A stretch of 14,814 nucleotides of DNA from JBGPIK01 sp041484845 (GTDB lineage Bacteria; Desulfobacterota; Binatia; UBA9968), in the NCBI GenBank assembly GCA_041484845.1, contig JBGPIK010000140.1, positions 1-14,814 of the forward strand, in the 5' to 3' direction. Position numbers and translations under genes: made by a program. Positions 6,752-14,065 of the stretch are shown piece by piece. The notes beneath the pieces were generated by a model. It saw nothing but the letters and a program-made list of their open reading frames with translations, was not told the origin of the DNA and ran no database searches. Numbering within the stretch: the stretch's first letter is position 1; each line of letters begins with the position of its first letter.

Positions 6752-8503
6752 TTGTTGGAGTACATGCGGCTTTTAGGACATTACCTCCGGCGTTACTGGC
6801 GGCGCTATCTGGTCGGCGCGCTTTGCCTGCTCAGCACAGCGACATTAGTGATGTGGATTCCGTGGTGGATCCGCGAAGCGGTGCGGATCATCGAACACGG
6901 CGGTTCGCTGCGCGATGTGAGATTCTATGCGGCGCTAATCGGAGCGGCGGCCTTGGTTCAAGGCATCGTACGTACCTATTCCCGCGCGCTCATCTTCAAT
7001 GCCGGCCGCAACGTCGAGTACGACCTGCGTAACGACCTGTTTGCCCATCTGCAAAAATTACCGCTTTCGTTCTATCACTCGCAAAGAACTGGAGACCTCA
7101 TGTCGCGGGTGATCAACGACATTTCCGCGGTGCGAGTGATGCTCGGCCCGGGTATCCTTAACTTCGTCAACGCTCCGCTCTATTACGTCTATGCGCTCGC
7201 GCTGATGCTGTCGATGGATGTGCGCATGACGTTGGCGGCCATCGGCCCTTTTTTGGTGCTCTTGATCGCCGCGCGCCAATTCCGCGGCGGCATTATGAAG
7301 AGCTCCCTCGCGGTTCAGCAACAGCTGTCGATTCTCAGCAGCCACGTTCAGGAAAACTTTAGCGGCATGCACGTGGTGAAGGCCTACTCGCAGGAGGAAT
7401 TTCAAACCCGTGAGTTTGTCGCTCTTAACGAGGAGTATCAGGCTAAAAGCATGGAATTGGCGAAGATGCGCGGTATCGTGACCCCGATTATGCAGGGCAT
7501 GAACGCGCTCACCGTTCTCATCGTCATCTGGTACGGTGGGGTCCGGGTGATGCGCGGCGATTTGCTCGTCGCCGATATCGTCGCGTTTATTTCGTACCTC
7601 AACATCCTTGCCTGGCCGACCGCTGCTTTCGGTTGGATGCTTTCACTGGTCGAAAGAGGCCGCGCCGCCATGAAACGTCTCGATGAAGTGCTTTCCGTTG
7701 AACCGGCGATCGCGGATTCGGCAAATCCGCTGCCGGTCACCAAGCTGAAGAAAGGACTGGAATTCCATAACGTTTCCTTTGCTTATGGCGCGCGGAAAAA
7801 CAGCCATGCCGCGCTTGAAGCCATTACTTTTTCATTGCCGGTCGGGCGAACGGTGGGGCTCGTGGGTCGCATCGGGGCCGGGAAAAGCACCGCGGCGCAG
7901 TTGGTGCCGCGTCTCTTCGATGTCACTTCGGGAGAGATTCTTCTCGACGGGCAGGATATTCGCAAACTCTCGTTACGCGAGCTGCGCCAAACTCTGGGAT
8001 ACGTCCCTCAGGACCCCTTTCTGTTTTCGACGTCACTTAAGCGCAATTTAACCTTCGGCCGCGAGGAAGTCTCCGACGCGGAGCTCGAACGGGCGGTCAA
8101 GATTGCCAAACTCGAACGAGACCTGGAGATTTTTCCCCAGGGCGTTAACACCATCGTCGGCGAACGCGGCGTGACGCTCTCCGGCGGCCAAAAACAGAGG
8201 GCGACATTGGCGCGCGCCCTGGTCACGGACCCGCCGGTTCTTATCCTCGACGATTGCCTTTCCAGCGTGGATGCGCAAACAGAGGCGGAGATTCTGCACG
8301 GGCTTAAAGCGATTATCAAAGAGAAGACCTGCCTGATCATCTCGCATCGAATTTCAGCCGTTAAAGAGGCGGACGAGATTCTGGTCCTCGACGAGGGCAA
8401 GATCGTCGAGCGCGGCAGCCACGACGAGCTTGTGCGGCGCGGCGGTATTTATGCGGACCTCTACCAGCAGCAACGACTGACCGAGGAGTTGGAGCAGATT
8501 TAA
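6752..8503 (+). CDS. ABC exporter half-transporter with degenerate catalytic site (MdlA/YheI-like partner)
   Basis: This inner-membrane half-exporter has a six-helix type-1 transmembrane domain (about residues 15-300) fused to an ATPase domain (about 335-583). The ATPase shows Walker A GRIGAGKST (372-380), Q-loop Gln420, signature LSGGQ (476-480), Walker B LILD (497-500) and H-loop His532. The residue after the Walker B Asp is Asp501, not the catalytic Glu. This is the mark of the degenerate site in heterodimeric exporters such as MdlA, YheI and TM287. The 583-residue length is normal. The start is TTG 6752 with GGAG five bases upstream. ATG 6764, preceded by GGAG at three bases, is a close alternative. 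Weak TTGCGA-N17-TATTTT boxes at 6724-6752 would favour the ATG. The next ABC gene starts with no gap (TAAATG), so the two are co-translated partners. The substrate is unknown, with lipid, drug or peptide all possible. Confidence 0.94.
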   Translation: MLEYMRLLGHYLRRYWRRYLVGALCLLSTATLVMWIPWWIREAVRIIEHGGSLRDVRFYAALIGAAALVQGIVRTYSRALIFNAGRNVEYDLRNDLFAHLQKLPLSFYHSQRTGDLMSRVINDISAVRVMLGPGILNFVNAPLYYVYALALMLSMDVRMTLAAIGPFLVLLIAARQFRGGIMKSSLAVQQQLSILSSHVQENFSGMHVVKAYSQEEFQTREFVALNEEYQAKSMELAKMRGIVTPIMQGMNALTVLIVIWYGGVRVMRGDLLVADIVAFISYLNILAWPTAAFGWMLSLVERGRAAMKRLDEVLSVEPAIADSANPLPVTKLKKGLEFHNVSFAYGARKNSHAALEAITFSLPVGRTVGLVGRIGAGKSTAAQLVPRLFDVTSGEILLDGQDIRKLSLRELRQTLGYVPQDPFLFSTSLKRNLTFGREEVSDAELERAVKIAKLERDLEIFPQGVNTIVGERGVTLSGGQKQRATLARALVTDPPVLILDDCLSSVDAQTEAEILHGLKAIIKEKTCLIISHRISAVKEADEILVLDEGKIVERGSHDELVRRGGIYADLYQQQRLTEELEQI

Positions 8504-10318
8504 ATGGCCGAAATCTCGCAGCAAGAGGAAATCCTCGGCAAGGTATACGACACCAAGCTGATCAAACGGCTGTGGCAGTTTATCGCTCCGTATAAACGGC
8601 TGTTTTGGATTGCCATGTTACTTCTGCCGTTCCAGCAGGCTTTCGGTCTGGCGCAGCCTTACCTCATGAAGATCGCCATCGATCAATACATCGCCGGGCG
8701 AGACCTTGTTGGGTTGCAAAAGGTCGGCTTGCTTTTCCTCGGCGCGCTTTTGGGCGAGACGGTCACGGTATTCTTCAATTATTATCTCACCATGCTCGTG
8801 GCGCAGCGCTGTCTCGCTGATTTGCGCGTCGCGGTCTTTTCTCATGTGCAGAAGCTTCCGATGAGCTATTTCGATCGTAATCCGGTGGGCCGGCTGGTGA
8901 CCCGGATGACGACCGATGTCGATGTTCTGCAGGAAATGTTCTCCTCCGGCGTCATTACCCTGGTTTCCGATTTTGTCATGGTGCTTTGGATTCTCGGCAT
9001 CATGTTCTATATGGACGTGCGGTTGACTTTGATATCGCTCGCGCTGATTCCGCCGATGGCGATCGCGATTAACTTTTTTCGCGTCAAGGCGCGCCAGACC
9101 TACCGCCAGATTCGCGAGCGCATCGCCCGCATAAACGCTTATCTAGGCGAGGCGATCTCGGGCATGGCCGTGATTCAGCTTTTTGCCCGCGAGGAAAAAA
9201 CCTTTCGCGAGTTCGACCAGCTCAATGCGGACCATCGGGATGCTTATCATCTGTCCAACATGTACGAAGCGGCGCTTTATTCGATGGTCGAAGCGGCCGG
9301 CTCCGTTAGCGTGGGGCTCCTGCTCTGGTACGGCGGCGGCGAAGTGTTACAAGCCGTGATCGGCATCGGCACCCTGGTGGCTTTCAAGGAATACATCAAT
9401 CGATTTTTCGTGCCGTTGCGTGACTTCAGCCAGAAATACGCCGTGATGCAATCGGCCATGTCGTCGGCGGAACGAATCTTTCAGCTGCTCGATACGCCGG
9501 TCGCGATTGAGAGCCCCAAGCGCCCGGTCATTCCTAAGCCGTTCCGCGGTGAAGTGGTGTTCGACAATGTCTGGTTTCACTATAAAGCCGATACGCCGGT
9601 GCTCAAGGGGGTATCGTTCCGTATCGAGCCCGGCGAGAAAATAGCGGTGGTGGGTGCGACGGGATCCGGCAAGACCACGACCATCAAGTTGCTGAATCGT
9701 TTTTACGACATCCAGAAGGGTTCCATCAAAATCAGCGGCGTCGATGTGCGTGAATGGGACCTGCGGGCGCTGCGACGGCACATCGGGGTCGTATTGCAGG
9801 ATGTTTTTCTTTTCTCCGGCGACGTGCACGCCAACCTGGCGCTCGGTGATCCGACGATTCCCATGGAGCGCATCGAGCAAGCCGCGCGATTCGCCAACGT
9901 CGACCGGTTTATTCGGCGGCTGCCGAGCGGGTTTCACGCTCAGGTGCGCGAACGCGGCAGCAATTTTTCCGGCGGCCAGCGGCAACTACTTTCGCTGGCG
10001 CGAGTGTTGGTCTTGCAGCCCGAGATCCTGGTGATGGATGAAGCGACGTCGAGCGTCGATACGGAGACGGAGGCGCTTATTCAAGACGCGATGGAGAAAA
10101 CGATGCGCGCGCGAACTTGCCTGCTTATTGCGCATCGGCTTTCGACGATTCGCAATGCGGATCGTATTATCGTCTTACATCACGGCGAGGTGCGCGAGAT
10201 CGGTTCTCACACTCAGCTCATGAAACAGCAGGGCATCTATTACCGGCTCTATCAGTTGCAATATGAGAGGGAAGATCTGAACGCGCCCCGTCATCAGGCT
10301 TCTCTGAAGGTTTCATGA
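8504..10318 (+). CDS. ABC exporter half-transporter with canonical catalytic site (MdlB/YheH-like partner)
   Basis: This is the second half of the presumed heterodimeric exporter, 604 residues. It has an N-terminal type-1 transmembrane domain (about 20-325, with the family phrase LPMSYFDRNPVGRLVTRMTTDVD), then the ATPase domain. The latter shows Walker A GATGSGKTT (384-392), Q-loop Gln432, signature FSGGQRQ (488-494), Walker B ILVMD (508-512) followed by the catalytic Glu513, and H-loop His544. In the dimer this Walker pair would combine with the canonical LSGGQ of the partner to make the hydrolytic site. The partner's Asp501 would pair with the FSGGQ here to make the degenerate site. The ATG directly follows the partner's stop codon and a GGAG lies about 10 bases upstream within it. 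The downstream lipoprotein gene overlaps by ATGA, making a three-gene operon. Confidence 0.95.
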   Translation: MAEISQQEEILGKVYDTKLIKRLWQFIAPYKRLFWIAMLLLPFQQAFGLAQPYLMKIAIDQYIAGRDLVGLQKVGLLFLGALLGETVTVFFNYYLTMLVAQRCLADLRVAVFSHVQKLPMSYFDRNPVGRLVTRMTTDVDVLQEMFSSGVITLVSDFVMVLWILGIMFYMDVRLTLISLALIPPMAIAINFFRVKARQTYRQIRERIARINAYLGEAISGMAVIQLFAREEKTFREFDQLNADHRDAYHLSNMYEAALYSMVEAAGSVSVGLLLWYGGGEVLQAVIGIGTLVAFKEYINRFFVPLRDFSQKYAVMQSAMSSAERIFQLLDTPVAIESPKRPVIPKPFRGEVVFDNVWFHYKADTPVLKGVSFRIEPGEKIAVVGATGSGKTTTIKLLNRFYDIQKGSIKISGVDVREWDLRALRRHIGVVLQDVFLFSGDVHANLALGDPTIPMERIEQAARFANVDRFIRRLPSGFHAQVRERGSNFSGGQRQLLSLARVLVLQPEILVMDEATSSVDTETEALIQDAMEKTMRARTCLLIAHRLSTIRNADRIIVLHHGEVREIGSHTQLMKQQGIYYRLYQLQYEREDLNAPRHQASLKVS

Positions 10319-11475
10319 TCAGGTTATCCGAGACGAATTCCCGCAAATCGTTAATCCACAGTTTCCGTTGGTGCAACAAAATAACAAAGAAGAAACTCGC
10401 ATGGCTCTGTCTCGTCGTGTTTAGCGCAGCGATCTCCAGCTGCTCCCCGTTCTATGTGATGCGCGCTGCTTATGAAGAAGGAAAAATTTTGTGGCGCCGC
10501 GAACCCATCAGCGACTATTTGACCCGGCCCGAGTTGAATCCCGACACGCAAGAGAAATTGCGGCTTGTGCTGGCGGTGCGCGACTACGCGCGCGACGTGC
10601 TTAAGCTTAACGTCGGGGGCAGCTATTCGAGCTATTCTTACGTCGATACCCCGGACCTCACTTATATTGTCGTTGCGGCGCCCAAGACGGAATTGACGCC
10701 TTATACCTGGTGGTTTCTTATCGTCGGAAGGGTCCCGTACAAAGGCTTCTTCTCGAAGGAAGAAGCGCAGGCGGAAGTCACGCGGCTGCAGGCAAAAGGC
10801 TATGACACGTATGTTCGCACCTCGGCGGCCTTCAGCACGTTAGGCTGGTTTGACGATCCGCTACTCGGCCATTTGCTCCGGTACGATAAGGTCACTCTCG
10901 CCGACGTGGTTTTTCACGAGCTGTTTCACAATACGGTTTATGTGAAGGGAGCCGGGGCCTTCAACGAAAGTATCGCCAACTTTATCGGCCATCGCGCCGC
11001 CATCGATTTTTTTCGCCATCGCGCCGGCGAATCAGACCCGGAATATCGCGAGGCGGTGCGCGCGTGGGACCAGGAAAAGGAATTTGCCGATTTTCTCGAT
11101 GGGCTCGTAGCCACACTCAACGAGTTGTACGGCCGTGATATCCCCGTGGAAGATAAGCTGCGCCTGCGCGAGGAGGTCTTTACGCGCAGCAAGGCGGACT
11201 GGGCCCGGCGCGTGAGTGCCGGTGCGGCGCCGCGCTTTCGCGGCTTTGCGCTGCAGCCGTTGAATAACGCCGTGATCATGCACTACATCATCTATCTTAA
11301 GAACTTAAAGCTTTTCGAGGCCCTCTACGAGGCCGAAGGTGGAAATCTTGCGCGCTTCATCGCGACGATCCGCGAGCCGGTCAAACGCGGCGACGAGCCT
11401 TTCGCTGTTGTTCAGTCGCTGCTCGACGACAAACGCACAAGCGCGGCCAATGAACGACCTGCACTATCTCCGTGA
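10315..11475 (+). CDS. Predicted lipoprotein zinc aminopeptidase (HELFH...E; putative aminopeptidase family PF10023)
   Basis: This 386-residue protein has an N-terminal hydrophobic segment (about 28-42) after a basic stretch (KITKKK). It ends at a lipobox-like AAISSC with Cys43, so it is probably a lipoprotein anchored to the envelope. The centre holds HELFHNTVYVKG (His201, Glu202, His205) and FNESIANFIGHRAA (Glu218). Together these form the HExxH...E zinc site of gluzincin peptidases and match the putative-aminopeptidase family. The long 27-residue n-region is unusual, but no other in-frame start exists. Its ATG overlaps the stop of the second ABC exporter gene by four bases, so it is translationally coupled to it. 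This suggests that it acts on, or together with, the exported substrate, or in envelope peptide turnover. That link is inference. No signal for separate transcription is seen. Confidence 0.85.
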   Translation: MIRLSETNSRKSLIHSFRWCNKITKKKLAWLCLVVFSAAISSCSPFYVMRAAYEEGKILWRREPISDYLTRPELNPDTQEKLRLVLAVRDYARDVLKLNVGGSYSSYSYVDTPDLTYIVVAAPKTELTPYTWWFLIVGRVPYKGFFSKEEAQAEVTRLQAKGYDTYVRTSAAFSTLGWFDDPLLGHLLRYDKVTLADVVFHELFHNTVYVKGAGAFNESIANFIGHRAAIDFFRHRAGESDPEYREAVRAWDQEKEFADFLDGLVATLNELYGRDIPVEDKLRLREEVFTRSKADWARRVSAGAAPRFRGFALQPLNNAVIMHYIIYLKNLKLFEALYEAEGGNLARFIATIREPVKRGDEPFAVVQSLLDDKRTSAANERPALSP

Positions 11476-11510
11476 CGGGGTTACTTACTCCGCAAACAAG
11501 AGAGACTCAC

Positions 11511-11570
11511 CACGAAGCGCACGAAGGACACGAAGGAAAAATTCGAAATTTGAATTTCGGAATTCGAAAT
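11511..11570. repeat. Intergenic repeat: three 9-bp CACGAAGNN units followed by an A/T-rich palindrome
   Basis: CACGAAGCG, CACGAAGGA and CACGAAGGA run in tandem at 11511-11537. After a short AAA stretch come AATTCGAAATT (from 11540) and TTCGGAATTCGAA (11556-11568), self-complementary around TTCGAA/GAATTC. It lies in the 148-bp gap between the convergent peptidase and LLM genes. This type of sequence is widespread between genes in environmental bacterial genomes and is often mistranslated as small proteins. It contains no gene that I can support. Confidence 0.6.
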
Positions 11571-11623
11571 GTCCACACTCCTGTCCTTCGCGCGTTTCGG
11601 GTGAGAAACGGGTCGCAATATCT

Positions 11624-12496
11624 CTACCAGTGTGCCGCCGTGGCGCGCTGGAAGCGACGGATCGCCTCGATATGGGCGGCCGGCGTCGGAAAACCCGCTT
11701 TCATGGTATTGATGGTCATGTGCGTCGCTCCCAATTTTTTCCACGCGCTGATTTCGTCGAGCCATTCCTGGACCGGCCGATCGCCTGCGAAGATTCTTCC
11801 TTCGATGCCGATACTCTCCGGGTTCCGCCCCGCTTCGCGCGCGTAGGAACGAAGTTTCTCAATGGCGGCCCGGCACTTCTCATCCGGCCCAAGCAGCGGA
11901 ATCCAACCGTCCCCAAGACGGGCGACGCGGCTCAAGACTTGATCGGCGCCGCCTCCGAACCAGACGGGGATCGGCCGCTGAATCGGAAGGGGTTTCAAGC
12001 CGGCATCGGTCACTTTGTGCCATTGCCCCTTGAATGTAACCAGCTCGTTCGTCCAGAGTTTGCGCATGAGCTCGACCTGTTCTTCGCAGCGCCGCCCGCG
12101 GTTTTTAAAATCTTGACCGAGGGCCTCATATTCCACCGGGTTCCAGCCTATGCCTATGCCCAAACGGACGCGTCCACCGCTGAGCACATCCAGGGCCGCG
12201 GCTTGTTTGGCGACCAGGGCCGTTTGTCTTTGCGGTAGAATGATAACTCCCGTTACAAGCTCGATTTTCTTGGTCATTCCGGCAAGATAGCCGAAGAGAA
12301 CAAAGGGCTCGTGAAAACTGTCTTTATATGTGTAAGTGGGGCTCCAGCCGGGACGGCTAGCCGGATTGGCGCCAAGCACGTGGTCATAAGCCAAAATATG
12401 CGTATAACCAAGCTCTTCGGCGGTCTGAGCGTAATCGCGGATTACCGATGGATCGGTCCCTATTTCCGTTTGTGGAAAAACAACTCCGAAACGCAT
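11624..12496 (-). CDS. LLM-class flavin-dependent oxidoreductase, F420-type (TIGR03619-like)
   Basis: This is a luciferase-like (beta/alpha)8-barrel oxidoreductase of 290 residues. The N-terminus MRFGVVFPQTEIGTDPSVI starts the first barrel strand. YTHILAYDHVLG gives the second. The cofactor-side signature LSGGRVRLGIGIGWNPVEYEALG is at about residues 105-127, and RPIPVWFGGG forms the later strand. This layout is typical of the TIGR03619 group, which uses F420 or FMN to oxidise or reduce small organic molecules. The start is well supported by AAGGAGGGG a few bases before ATG 12496. It is divergent from htpX and convergent with the lipoprotein peptidase, so it is probably monocistronic. The cofactor cannot be decided from sequence by eye and the substrate is unknown. 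Confidence 0.92.
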   Translation of the reverse strand: MRFGVVFPQTEIGTDPSVIRDYAQTAEELGYTHILAYDHVLGANPASRPGWSPTYTYKDSFHEPFVLFGYLAGMTKKIELVTGVIILPQRQTALVAKQAAALDVLSGGRVRLGIGIGWNPVEYEALGQDFKNRGRRCEEQVELMRKLWTNELVTFKGQWHKVTDAGLKPLPIQRPIPVWFGGGADQVLSRVARLGDGWIPLLGPDEKCRAAIEKLRSYAREAGRNPESIGIEGRIFAGDRPVQEWLDEISAWKKLGATHMTINTMKAGFPTPAAHIEAIRRFQRATAAHW

Positions 12497-12552
12497 GTGA
12501 TCCCCTCCTTAGAGTAGATGTTTCTTGCCAATTCCTGAGTTCGTAACCAGGA

Positions 12553-12589
12553 CTTGAATTTTGTCACTGTCGTACGCACACTGTATGTA
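12553..12589 (+). promoter_or_regulatory. Weak candidate promoter for htpX
   Basis: TTGTCA (12561-12566), 17 bases, then TATGTA (12584-12589) is a poor but correctly spaced sigma-70 pair, 57 bases before the htpX start. CTTGAA at 12553-12558 resembles a heat-shock -35 box. The heat-shock idea fits htpX in other bacteria, but no CCCCAT-type -10 follows at the right distance. Confidence 0.2.
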
Positions 12590-12646
12590 GTAGTTTGAAT
12601 TAGCTTACTGGTTCCCTAGGATGTCTTCAATTGGAGGAAAGCAAAA

Positions 12647-13528
12647 ATGAACGGCTTTCGTACCTTGGTTCTTCTCGCCGCCTTGACAGCGCTGCTGGTT
12701 TGGCTCGGCGACATGTTTGGCGGCCGGCAGGGCGCGGTCATGGCCCTCATTTTCGCCGGCGCCATGAATTTTGCCAGTTACTGGTTCAGCGATAAAATCG
12801 TTATCGCCATGTACCAAGGACGGGAAATTGGGCCTAACGATGACCCCGAACTTTATGGCTTGGTTCAGGATGTGGCGCAAAAAGCCCGCGTACCGATGCC
12901 GCGAGTTTATGCCATTCCGCAAGAGACGCCCAATGCATTCGCTACCGGCCGCAACCGCGAGCACGCGGCGGTTGCCGTAACCGACGGCATTCGGCGCTTG
13001 CTGACGAAGCGTGAATTGGCCGGAGTCTTGGGACATGAACTGGCACACGTGGTCCATCGCGATATCCTGGTAAGCACCATCGCCGCGACGCTCGCCGGCG
13101 CGATCAGCTATTTAGCCTACATGGCCCAGTGGGGGATGATGTTCGCCGGTGCGCGAGATCGCGATCGAGACGAAGGTGGCGGCGGTATTTTCGGACTTAT
13201 CTTCATGATGATTGTCGCTCCGCTGGCGGCGATGCTGATTCAGATGGCGGTGTCGCGCTCGCGCGAATATGGCGCGGACGAAGGCGGTGCGGAGATCACG
13301 CATGATCCTCTGGCGCTCGCCAGCGCGCTCAAAAAGTTGGAAATGGGCTCGCAAAATATTCCGATGGAAGTTAACGATGCGACGGCCAAAGCCACGGCGC
13401 ACATGTTTATCGTCAATCCCCTCACGGGCGGTGGAATTGCCAATCTGTTCAGCACCCATCCGCCGATCGAGGAACGGATCGCCCGGTTGGAAAAAATGGC
13501 GGGCGCAGCCGGAATGCGCAACTACTGA
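12647..13528 (+). CDS. htpX: Membrane zinc metalloprotease HtpX
   Basis: HtpX is an inner-membrane M48 metallopeptidase that helps remove misfolded membrane proteins. The 293 residues show two N-terminal membrane segments (about 5-21 and 28-46), then the cytosolic family block RVYAIPQETPNAFATGR (86-102). The zinc site is HELAH (His130, Glu131, His134), followed by two more hydrophobic segments (about 141-165 and 181-203). The third zinc ligand is Glu207 in SRSREYGADEGG. The C-terminal THPPIEERIARLE ends the family domain. The length is normal (280-300). The start has GGAGG nine bases upstream. The gene is divergent from the LLM oxidoreductase across a 150-bp gap, and a decayed hydrolase fragment on the opposite strand ends seven bases after its stop. 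The loop at 168-180 is rich in Arg/Asp/Gly, a little unusual. Confidence 0.96.
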   Translation: MNGFRTLVLLAALTALLVWLGDMFGGRQGAVMALIFAGAMNFASYWFSDKIVIAMYQGREIGPNDDPELYGLVQDVAQKARVPMPRVYAIPQETPNAFATGRNREHAAVAVTDGIRRLLTKRELAGVLGHELAHVVHRDILVSTIAATLAGAISYLAYMAQWGMMFAGARDRDRDEGGGGIFGLIFMMIVAPLAAMLIQMAVSRSREYGADEGGAEITHDPLALASALKKLEMGSQNIPMEVNDATAKATAHMFIVNPLTGGGIANLFSTHPPIEERIARLEKMAGAAGMRNY

Positions 13529-13534
13529 ACTGGA

Positions 13535-13660
13535 TCAGCTCGCAATCACGATCGAAGAAAAAACTTTCTTTTCCAACCACGCCGAGAGGTCGGTCAGGCT
13601 TTTCGGCGTGATCTCGTGCCCCATGTCGTATTCACGATAGGTGAGCGGCGTGGCGGAACT
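13535..13660 (-). pseudogene. C-terminal remnant of an alpha/beta hydrolase (phospholipase/carboxylesterase type)
   Basis: Read on the minus strand, about 41 codons ending at TGA (13537-13535) encode PLTYREYDMGHEI, then PKSLTDLSAWLEKKV. This is the last part of a carboxylesterase/phospholipase-type alpha/beta hydrolase, with the catalytic His in MGHEI. Upstream the frame meets a TAG at 13670-13672, and no catalytic Ser or Asp region is found in any frame. Only the C-terminus therefore survives. It abuts the htpX stop and faces the PIN remnant. Confidence 0.6.
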
Positions 13661-13710
13661 AGTGAAATGCTAAGTGAAGAACCCTGAAACAAAGCGGCGT
13701 CCCCTGGTGA

Positions 13711-13886
13711 AGCAATTGTCAAGAAAGCAAAGCACGACCCCAACGGTTTTCCGCATTGATCCTTGGCGCCGTTGAAAAACATATTCCAGACGCCGCTCGC
13801 TTTGTGTCGTGGAATACCAATCATTTGGCGGGCGTCTCTCTATTCCGGCCCTGACGCCAAGGGAATTTCTAGATCACTTCTCATAG
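13711..13886 (+). pseudogene. Frameshifted C-terminal remnant of a PIN-domain (VapC-like) protein
   Basis: One frame, open from 13711 to 13824, ends with KHIPDAARFVSWNTNH. From 13824 the +2 frame continues FGGRLSIPALTPREFLDHFS and stops at TAG 13884-13886. Joined by adding one T in the run at 13824-13826, the reading becomes SWNTNHFGGRLSIPALTPREFL. This resembles the C-terminal block of VapC-type PIN ribonucleases ('FVSWNxRHFxGKLxIPxLTPxEFL'). The N-terminal half with the catalytic acidic residues is absent, and a stop (TGA 13708-13710) precedes the open part. It therefore looks like a dead toxin fragment and not only a sequencing slip. The family call is from memory of the motif and is moderate. 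Confidence 0.45.
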
Positions 13887-14065
13887 GCTGTGCCGCGGTC
13901 GCTAGGATTGGCCGCCAAATTCCATGAATAGGGCGGTTAGGCCGCGTTCTCTGCTGCGTTTTCGAGAAGTTCCGAATCTGAACGCCAGACGGTGGTTGCA
14001 ATGTACGTTCCGCGCAGCGTAGAAAGCGACAGAAAGCGAACCGTTTCGACGACAGGAGAAGTCTG
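13887..14065. other. Non-coding upstream region of the Sel1-repeat gene
   Basis: This holds no gene I can support. Together with the two remnants it makes the 537-bp gap between htpX and the Sel1 gene. No clear promoter boxes were found. The only recognisable signal is the ribosome binding site at its end. Confidence 0.5.
14054..14059 (+). promoter_or_regulatory. Ribosome binding site of the Sel1-repeat gene
   Basis: AGGAGA lies six bases before ATG 14066. It fixes the start, which is also followed by a clear signal peptide. Confidence 0.8.

Noticed and set aside
9347..9985. 212-codon minus-strand open frame inside the second ABC gene
   Set aside because: It is a shadow of the ATPase-domain coding sequence.
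11511..11537. Short tandem units considered as a CRISPR array
   Set aside because: The units are 9 bp and directly adjacent, with no spacers.
11339..12238. 299-codon plus-strand open frame across the peptidase end and the LLM gene
   Set aside because: It runs through a stop-codon junction, the intergenic repeat and the antisense of a clear LLM oxidoreductase, and has no family features.
13594..13824. 76-codon minus-strand frame near the hydrolase remnant
   Set aside because: It overlaps both remnants in a different frame and matches no family I recognise.
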